NCBI RefSeq assembly: GCF_022605725.1
Contig: NC_065549.1
Location: 33,123,690 to 33,187,689, forward strand
DNA length: 64,000 nt
Direction: 5' to 3'
Origin: Anthonomus grandis grandis
Lineage: Eukaryota > Arthropoda > Insecta > Coleoptera > Curculionidae
The notes beneath the pieces were generated by a model, which ran no database searches, was not told the origin of the DNA, and saw only the letters and a program-made list of their open reading frames with translations. The translations under genes and the position numbers were made by a program. Shown piece by piece: positions 57,241 through 64,000 of this stretch (positions are counted from its first letter, which is position 1; the number at the start of each line of letters is the position of its first letter).

Positions 57241-58112
57241 AGATTAAAAAAATTAAAATAGCGCTTTAAGATTCAACAGTGCAGTATGCAATAACAGACA
57301 AAGTGAGGTCTGCTGATTGTGCCGTAACAAAAATAGACGATGGGAATCCGCCGCGCAGCTTATCAACAAGAAAGTAAGCGAAAAGCACTGTTTCCATTTA
57401 TAAAGCCTATGTGTATTCTTTTATTCGCCAACCTGTATATAAAGTTTTTAAATACCATTTATAATATATCCCCTTTAAAACACGAAAAAGCTTCATTCCA
57501 TCTAAAACATTCTTTAATCAAATGATATTTAAGATCTACTGTAAGATATTACAGCGTAGAAAAGATCTTTTTGGCAAAATCCAAAAACCTGTCAACCTGT
57601 CAGATTTCTCAGTTCTCAACTATTAATAACTTTTTACGCAAAAAGCATCGTACCACATTCAGCCCTCTAAGAGGGAAAGAATTTTTGTCAAATAAGAATA
57701 GAAGTTAAGTAATACCTCATTAAAAAAAACATTTAAGTTATTATAAGCTGCTGCATGTTTTTTAAAAACTATTTTTAAGATTTTTACTTATTTTTTTGGA
57801 AAACATAGTTTTAAAAAAAATTTGCAAAAAATGCAAACGTTAGTTTAATCGTACTTCAAAACTTTCCGTAATATTCTGATGAATTCCTTAAAAATTAGTG
57901 TATAATAGTGTACCCAATCGCAGAAAAGTTTCGAAACTATAAGGTAAAAAATTATTAAAATTTTTGTCAAAAACATTGAATATAGGGATGAAATCGCAAA
58001 GCTGCTTAACTAAGTTTTTAGAAAAAATGGCTGCGAACTGGTGACCAATTTTTTTGAAACATTTTACAATCCCAATAAAAAGTCCAATTTCTAAGCCCAT
58101 TAGCTTTTAAGT
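57241..58112. other. Spacer without recognisable gene
   Basis: Nothing recognised. It ends at the tail of the non-LTR element that follows. Confidence 0.4.
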
Positions 58113-58136
58113 TTAAATAAATAAATAAATAAATAA
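58113..58136 (-). repeat. (TTTA)n 3' tail of non-LTR element
   Basis: AAAT/AATA units on the plus strand, read as TTTA repeats at the end of the minus-strand element. Short tandem tails of this kind are typical 3' ends in CR1 and related clades. Confidence 0.8.
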
Positions 58137-58364
58137 TGGCTTTATTTGTACTTTTCAATAGTGTACATAGGCGAAGTCTAGCCAAAGGCTAATCTACTTA
58201 ACCTATTTAAAAAAGTAAGCAAAATTATTTTAGATAGCACAACTGAAAGAAAAAAATTAACATTTGTAATAGTAACACTAATATTAATATAAAAATAAAC
58301 AGATATACACCCATTGGTCCATAAAAATCAAAAAATTATAAAATAAGAAATACCTACTGACAAT

Positions 58365-61172
58365 TTAGCTATTCTGTTTTGTTAAAAAATGCAGCTTTAG
58401 TTTTTTCTTGAAACCCGCTACTGACATTTCTTTTATAGGATTCGGAACAAGGTCATTGTAAATTGCCACAGCATTATACAGAAAACTACGACGAAAGAAG
58501 GCTGTTCGATATCTGGGAATTGACAACTTATTTATAAATCTCAGATTTGCATCATGTAAATTTTTCCGAAAAGTAAGTTTTTTGCGGAGGTAGGGAGGAG
58601 TAGACGACGCTAGCAGTCTATGCACAAAAACCGCCAATTGCAAAGAGAATAGATTTTCCACGCGCAGCCAACTAAGTTCACATAGCCTTGCAGAGACTCT
58701 ATCATACTTTCTCAGTCCATAAATAAATCTGCAGCATTGATTTTGCAGCTTTTGCAATCGGTACGCAGTGATTTTGTCTAAACATGGATAATAAACAATA
58801 TTGCAGTAATTCATAATAGGTAATACTAGAGACTCACACAGTTTTTTCCTTGCCTTAAAATTAATTATATTTCTGTTTGCATACAATGGCTTTAAAGAAT
58901 AGTATGACTTTTTAATAACATTAGAAACGTGTAACTTAAAGCGCAATTCATCATCCAGAAGCAATCCAAGATTTTTTGCACATTTAACCATACTTAGCTG
59001 ATTACCTCCCACAAAAAGCTTTAAACCGTCCAATGCTATTCTTTTTTTGTTCTTAGAAGTAAAGCACATAACACAACACTTTGAAGGATTGAGTTTTAAA
59101 TTATTTTGAGAGGAAAAGAAGGAAATTCTAGAAAGATCGTCGTTTATTTTATTTGATGCCTCCAATACAGATTCAGCTTTAAAAGAATGATAAATTTGCA
59201 TATCATCCGCGAACCCCTGGATCTGGCAGTGTTTTACAACTTTAAACAAATCCGAAACATACATTAGAAATAAGAGAGGTCCCAAAACAGATCCCTGAGG
59301 TACTCCAGATGTTATATATTTGATATTTGAAAAAGTCTGATCTTCCAAGACCACCATTTGCCTTCTGTTGGATAAGTAGGATTTAAAAAACATTTGGGAA
59401 ACATTATCAAAGCCATAATAAGCCAATTTTGCCAAAAGCAAATGATGATCCAAGGTGTCAAATGCCTTGGAAAAATCAAGCATTATAAGTGCTGTGGAGT
59501 CTCCTTTATCCATTGCAGAAATTATCTCTTGGGTAACGTTTAGTAAGACAGATGTCGTGCTATGTTGTTTTCTAAACCCAGATTGCTTATGCGGAATAAT
59601 ATTATTGGAGGTGAGAAAGTCATAAATTTGCTGCTGTATAAACTTTTCCAAAACTTTAGCGATGACCGGGATAATTGAAATAGGTCTAAGGTCGCTGAAA
59701 TTAGTTGGATTATTAATTTTAGCCAAAGGTGTTAAGAGAGAAATTTTCCACATACCCGGAAAATACCCAGTTTCTAGGCAACAGTTTATAATATGCGTAA
59801 TATGTGGAGATAGCTTTGGAATACAGTGTTGCAACATTAACGCTGATATTGAATCACAACCGTGTGCATTTGATTTTAGGCTTAAGACTATTTTAGAAAT
59901 TTCCTCAACTTTGGCTAATCGAAATGAAAAATTTAGATCATGTTTGAACTGTTTGTTCTGAAAATTAGCAACTTCTTCGGGGCAACTACCTAACGGGCTA
60001 TAAATTGAAGCAAAATAGTCATTAATTTTGTTTGGATCTCGGAGATTTAAAGGAATAGAACGATTAGAGACATTTTTTAGACTTAGATTATTAATAGCTC
60101 TCCATAACTGTTTACTATCTCTGATGTTCTGATGAAATTGCAGATAATTTCTTTTTTCTCGTCTAATCATTCCCACCACAAGATTACGCATCTGTCTATA
60201 ATATGCCCAATCAGTCAAATTTTTAGATTTTTTAAAACTTGACAATGCCTTATTTTTTTCTTTTATAAAAAGCTGCACATTTGCAGTTATCCACGGGGTA
60301 TAAGGCTTAGAAATTTTTGACGTCGTAAAGGGTGCATGTCTATCAAATAATGAGCAAATATTACTAGTAAGATACTGAATTTTTTCGTCTAGATTATTGA
60401 TATAGTACACATTATCCCACACAATTTTATTCAGGTCCTTATAAAAATCATTTTTATTAAAATGTTTAAAATTACGATAGAGTTTCGTTTTTATCTCCCT
60501 ACTCCGTGCCGCAATCTCGACACTGCAGAATATAGCTTGATGGTCACTAATTAGATCAGCGTTAAGTACTGCTGTACTTGTAACATTTGAGGGTTTATTA
60601 AAATAGATAACATCAATGAGTGTTTGTGCCATAGCAGCAATACGAGTAGGCTCATTTATTAACTGAGTAAAATCATAAGCTGTAAGACAATCAAGTAAAA
60701 TATTATTTGTAAAATGATTAACATTAACATCACCCAGGATGATAATATTCTCATACTGTAGACATGCATGTGATAATATATCATCAAAACATTCAACACA
60801 ACGCCCTAAATCTGACCTTGGTGGTCTATAGACTGTTCCAACAAGAAAAATTGTTTTGCCTATATTTACTTTAATAAATAAACACTCTAAATCATCAGAA
60901 AAGTCAATGTCAGCAAAAACCAAAGAGCTTTCAAAAATCTGTCGTACATAGACAGCCACGCCTCCACCCCTACCACGTCTATTCTTTACAAATAATTTGT
61001 AGTTCGGGATCAGAAAATTATCAGCCTCAGAATCGCTCAGCCAGCTTTCAGAAATACACATAATGTCAGTATTGGTTAACGTAATTAAATTTACAAAATG
61101 ATCAAAACCTGTAAACAGTGATCGGACATTTAGATGCCCAAAATTAACATTTTTAACCGTATTAGCTTCCAT
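58365..61172 (-). CDS. ORF2p: AP endonuclease and reverse transcriptase
   Basis: 935 codons, uninterrupted. Residues 1-220 form an AP-like endonuclease: NFGHLNVRSL (N12-14 region), ISESWL (Glu42), GTVYRPP, LGDVNVN (Asp148, Asn150) and LISDHQAIF (Asp210, His211) keep all expected catalytic residues. Residues ~475-740 are the RT: LTPLAKINNPTNFSDLRPIS, SGFRKQHSTTSVLL, LIMLDFSKAFDTLDH (Asp566), SGVPQGSVLGPLLFLMY and GFADDMQIYHS (Asp656, Asp657), then LNPSKCCVMCF. The C-terminal ~195 residues are the thumb and a conserved tail (LCESLVLPIMNYCNIVY, LQKLQNQCCRFIYGL). There is no RNase H domain, as usual for CR1/jockey. The Met at 61172 directly precedes the endonuclease, so I keep it. It may well encode an active protein. 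Confidence 0.9.
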   Translation of the reverse strand: MEANTVKNVNFGHLNVRSLFTGFDHFVNLITLTNTDIMCISESWLSDSEADNFLIPNYKLFVKNRRGRGGGVAVYVRQIFESSLVFADIDFSDDLECLFIKVNIGKTIFLVGTVYRPPRSDLGRCVECFDDILSHACLQYENIIILGDVNVNHFTNNILLDCLTAYDFTQLINEPTRIAAMAQTLIDVIYFNKPSNVTSTAVLNADLISDHQAIFCSVEIAARSREIKTKLYRNFKHFNKNDFYKDLNKIVWDNVYYINNLDEKIQYLTSNICSLFDRHAPFTTSKISKPYTPWITANVQLFIKEKNKALSSFKKSKNLTDWAYYRQMRNLVVGMIRREKRNYLQFHQNIRDSKQLWRAINNLSLKNVSNRSIPLNLRDPNKINDYFASIYSPLGSCPEEVANFQNKQFKHDLNFSFRLAKVEEISKIVLSLKSNAHGCDSISALMLQHCIPKLSPHITHIINCCLETGYFPGMWKISLLTPLAKINNPTNFSDLRPISIIPVIAKVLEKFIQQQIYDFLTSNNIIPHKQSGFRKQHSTTSVLLNVTQEIISAMDKGDSTALIMLDFSKAFDTLDHHLLLAKLAYYGFDNVSQMFFKSYLSNRRQMVVLEDQTFSNIKYITSGVPQGSVLGPLLFLMYVSDLFKVVKHCQIQGFADDMQIYHSFKAESVLEASNKINDDLSRISFFSSQNNLKLNPSKCCVMCFTSKNKKRIALDGLKLFVGGNQLSMVKCAKNLGLLLDDELRFKLHVSNVIKKSYYSLKPLYANRNIINFKARKKLCESLVLPIMNYCNIVYYPCLDKITAYRLQKLQNQCCRFIYGLRKYDRVSARLCELSWLRVENLFSLQLAVFVHRLLASSTPPYLRKKLTFRKNLHDANLRFINKLSIPRYRTAFFRRSFLYNAVAIYNDLVPNPIKEMSVAGFKKKLKLHFLTKQNS

Positions 61173-61579
61173 ATCAGTTTACCAAAAATACACAGCAGAC
61201 CAACAAATTATAACAAAATAAAAGAAAAACAAATCAAATTAAAATAAAAAAGGAAAAAAACTTCTAAATTAGGTTAAATGGGCACAAGTATGAAATCTAA
61301 GAAAAAATAAACAAAAAGAAGTTTATCATAGGTGCCTCTGACCCTATAAATAAATAGACGTATAACATATAAACATATTTGCACATATAAGAAAAGTATA
61401 TATATATATATATAAATAATAAGTTTAAACCTAGGCAATAATACATATTGCAAATTAGTGGTAAAATAACAAGAGCAAAGGGAAAAAAATATATAATATA
61501 AAAAGAATTCCACCACCCTAGAAATTCTTACTATAAATCTATGGTAATTGATATAACGATTTACTAAAGAGTACCTTGT
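61173..61579 (-). other. Inter-ORF spacer of non-LTR element
   Basis: 407 bp with stops in all minus-strand frames and a (TA)9 run at about 61397-61414. Such elements usually have overlapping or closely spaced ORFs, so this gap is unusually long. ORF2 would need reinitiation or internal entry for translation, or the spacer holds an insertion. Confidence 0.6.
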
Positions 61580-62278
61580 TTAAATGGAATTTAAGCCATC
61601 TTCGTCCTGAACTCTGTGCACAATGCCCCGATGTTTAATATAGATATACCCATGTATACACCACACATTTTGTTTTGAGAATTTATTCACGGCACTTTTA
61701 AGTAACATCTGTCTTATTTTGGTAAGATCCTCCTGTAACACGACACCCGTATTTTTGAGATGTTTTCGGTTCTTTAACAATACAGATTTTTTGTTTACAT
61801 CGAAAAATTCTACCATCACGATTGGTGGCTTATCATTGTGGCCCGGCATATTTTGTTTCATGCGAAAACACCTATTAATATCTGATTCACGAAGGTCACT
61901 GTTTTGTATTTTGCTTCGCAGAAAATTTAAAACCTTTTGCTTTAAGTTTAATTCCGTTTCGTCGGGGGGACTTTGAAATCCAAGGATGCGGACATTACGA
62001 CGCCTTGAGTGCTGCTCCTGGGAATCTACCATGCGTAATAAAGTTTTATTAGCTATGCGTAGATCGTTAACTTCTTTTTTTGTCGATGAAAGTTCCTGTT
62101 CCATTTTGTTTAATTTTTCCTTAAATTTTTCCTCTATCTTCCCAAAAATGCCATCGACCAATTTCTGATAAAATTCGCCGCTCTGAGATTCCTCGGCAAA
62201 CACCTTTCTAATGGATTCCAGGTCTCCACGACTTAATACCATGGTAGCTGAACTAGTGTTACTAGATAGAATTCGCAA
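61580..62278 (-). CDS. ORF1p: coiled coil plus RRM-like nucleic-acid-binding protein
   Basis: 232 codons. Residues ~42-92 are heptad-rich and charged (GKIEEKFKEKLNKMEQEL), a likely trimerising coiled coil. Residues ~93-175 read RRRNVRILGFQSPPDE, DINRCFRMK and PPIVMVEFFDVNKKSVLL, an RRM-like fold resembling L1-type ORF1p. Residues 176-232, with LQEDLTKIRQMLL and WCIHGYIYIKHRG, resemble the C-terminal part found in the same proteins (and in the insect FP-like family). Known role of the type: RNA binding and ribonucleoprotein formation with the element transcript. A second in-frame Met at residue 13 (62242) is an alternative start and fits equally well. Intact, with the same orientation as ORF2 downstream. 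Confidence 0.85.
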   Translation of the reverse strand: MRILSSNTSSATMVLSRGDLESIRKVFAEESQSGEFYQKLVDGIFGKIEEKFKEKLNKMEQELSSTKKEVNDLRIANKTLLRMVDSQEQHSRRRNVRILGFQSPPDETELNLKQKVLNFLRSKIQNSDLRESDINRCFRMKQNMPGHNDKPPIVMVEFFDVNKKSVLLKNRKHLKNTGVVLQEDLTKIRQMLLKSAVNKFSKQNVWCIHGYIYIKHRGIVHRVQDEDGLNSI

Positions 62279-64000
62279 TAAAATATATTCTTACAAATCT
62301 TTTACTAGGAAAACTTATTAAAAATTTGAGGACAGAGGCACGCACCGTTTGTTTATTCAAGGAGCGCCATCTGAGAGTTTAGTACCAAATCAGTCTGTGG
62401 AAGTAACAGTATTGAGCCAAAGCACGTTTAATAGTACGCTAGGTACAAAAAGCTACAGGCATGACTCGTACCAGTGTCCAAGATATGCAAGACGACTGGC
62501 ACTTTACACCTTTAACAACGTTGGTAACAAAATTGACACAAACAAAACCCAATATACAAATGACCCCTGTAACACGCTGAAATGCCATATATCCCAATAG
62601 TATCTATGGCAACTTCTCAGGCCGCACAAAGAGTAAGTATATGTCAACATTGCTGTGTCAATTTTTGTTATAACTTAAATTTCCATAGTAGACGATCGAC
62701 TACAAATGAGTTTAATAGCAATTTGCTCGTAAAACGACGGACATATTCAATGTGCATTCGTTGATCTCAATGTAAACGCGCCTTCCTTATTTATGTTTTA
62801 AAATTTCGCAATCTATTTTGAATTCGTTAGCAAGTCGTTTGGGTAAATTTTTATTTACAGTGAATAAGTCACAGAAAGTAAAATTTCGCTTAACCATAGA
62901 TTGGAGACAGCGGGTTTTGAAATTATACTAAAAGAAGACGTGTTACGTGGGCTTTTCCAGTTGAGAAAGATCGTACCGGATCAAGTGTGAGAGTTGAAAT
63001 CTATCTATAATCGGACAGTTTGTCAGTTATTATACAGTACATAGTTTAGACGTAGATGTTGTTAGCATAGTTTACAATTGTTGTGGTTGGAACTAAAGAG
63101 CAAGAAAGAACTTTCCAAATAATGTTAGTGTAGTTTAATACTTAAAGTTAATTAGGTTCTAGGTTGTTTGTATGTTTTATTTTTGTATTTTACTTTTATT
63201 CTCTAAATTGGCTGCACCTTCTATAATTGTTGAACCCACAATCCATAAATGAAGTCTTATACTTATATCCTGTATATAAAACAACTCACAAAACAAAACT
63301 TTGCTTGTATGAATTTGCACTTAAATATAAATTATACGCATCAACATCTGTATATCCTAAGGGAAGGTATAGAATAATCTTATGTAGGCGACCCTCTATA
63401 CAAAAACATAATTTTAATCAAAATTAATATTGACCCACAGTTCCATTATTTGCAGAGAACCATTTAAAACTTATGAGTATTTCAAATTTCAAAAGTGATA
63501 GAACTTTTATATTAACTTTATCTAAAAATCCCGCACAGTTTGTGTGAGCCTTTCCCAATACGTAACTTTACAAACTACTCACATGCTGAGAAAAGAAAAC
63601 TATAAGAACTGACTTTTTAAATTTTCAGAACTACTTTGTTAAAGTCTAAAAGTACGAAGAAGAAAAAGGAGAACTTTAGCGAGTTATTAAATTTTGGATA
63701 TATGGCATTTTGTTTGAACTTTTAAGGGCCCTAACACGCGAGTCATCGAAAAGAGTTAAAGTGCCATAAATCTTGTAGTAGATTTTTGAGTATAAAAATA
63801 AATAAAATAAGCGAATTCCTAAATACAAGCTACAATACATATAACGTAGTGTAGTGTAGAAGTATTAGTTTATTAATTTAATGCATTTATCGAAAAGCAA
63901 TTTATTACTAGTGTACTTAAGATTAGAGTAATAATATTCTTATAGTAATATTATTATTAATAATATAACGAAAATAAACCAGGTTCATACCACGACTTTA
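62279..64000. other. 5' flank of non-LTR element and unassigned sequence
   Basis: The first few hundred bp probably include the 5' UTR and promoter of the minus-strand retrotransposon (somewhat richer in GC to about 62.8 kb). Beyond that I recognise nothing. The small open frames show no motifs. Confidence 0.4.

Larger units (their letters stand above)
58113..62278 (-). mobile_element. Non-LTR retrotransposon, two intact ORFs (CR1/jockey group)
   Basis: The minus strand carries, in order, ORF1 (62278-61580), a 407-bp spacer, ORF2 (61172-58365), a ~230-bp 3' UTR and a (TTTA)n tail at 58136-58113. Both ORFs are uninterrupted, unlike every other element in the window. The 5' edge lies upstream of 62278, probably within a few hundred bp. 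I could not find a target duplication to fix it. Elements of this type copy themselves by target-primed reverse transcription in the nucleus. Confidence 0.85.

Noticed and set aside
61397..61414. (TA)9 run as a regulatory element
   Set aside because: Simple microsatellite. Nothing beyond its position between the ORFs suggests function.
1..64000. CRISPR array, bacterial operon or plasmid origin
   Set aside because: No regularly spaced repeats, no ribosome binding sites and abundant introns and eukaryotic transposons. The window is clearly eukaryotic.

Overview
This window looks like a transposon-dense, strongly AT-rich piece of an insect nuclear genome. A beetle is my best guess, because the combination of element families (jockey/CR1-like and I-like retrotransposons, tyrosine-recombinase Cryptons, DUF4817-class mariner-like elements, PIF/Harbinger, OTU-bearing Helitron) resembles what I know from Coleoptera. 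That is inference, not a measurement. I see no host protein gene, rRNA or convincing tRNA anywhere in the 64 kb. Almost every coding trace belongs to a mobile element, and all but one element are broken by stops, frameshifts or truncation.

Layout. 1.6-3.7 kb: a mariner-like element with ~230-bp terminal inverted repeats (TIRs) and a dead transposase. 4.4-4.9 kb: an RNase H relic of an I-like retrotransposon. 5.1-7.4 kb: a piggyBac-like element with palindromic ends. 8.3-12.05 kb: a Crypton on the minus strand, split by a 2.2-kb mariner-like element with ~440-bp TIRs. 14.2-15.4 kb: first copy of an unclassified TIR family with 8-bp target duplications. 15.9-17.8 kb: a degraded Ty3/gypsy pol. 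20.9-22.65 kb: the 3' part of a Helitron (OTU domain, Pif1-type helicase, terminal hairpin plus CTAG). 23.0-28.7 kb: a degraded jockey-like retrotransposon whose reverse transcriptase (RT) is split by a 2.8-kb DDD transposon. 31.0-33.7 kb: a second, divergent transposon of that same DDD family. 34.2-36.2 kb: second copy of the 8-bp-duplication family, in opposite orientation and rearranged. 37.9-40.4 kb: a broken CR1/jockey-like ORF2. 43.1-43.4 kb: a mariner-like relic. 44.0-47.0 kb: a PIF/Harbinger relic split by a 484-bp Tc1 derivative. 47.7-48.9 kb: a non-coding element with long TIRs. 49.1, 51.1, 54.4 and 56.7 kb: small transposase and RT scraps. 52.5-54.1 kb: a GC-rich 3' end of an I-like retrotransposon with 12-bp target duplications. 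58.1-62.3 kb: a full-length-looking non-LTR retrotransposon (minus strand) with intact ORF1 and a 935-codon ORF2.

The genes do not form a pathway. What ties them together is insertion history. Three nested insertions can be read at base resolution: mariner-like into Crypton, DDD element into jockey RT, and Tc1 into Harbinger. The most interesting signal is the pair of DDD elements at 25640-28461 and 31010-33679. Their transposases share a DUF7869-like core and each is flanked by the same 4-bp target (ATTT/AAAT), which fits a Sola-like superfamily. Next is the unclassified TIR family with 8-bp duplications at 14.2 and 34.2 kb.
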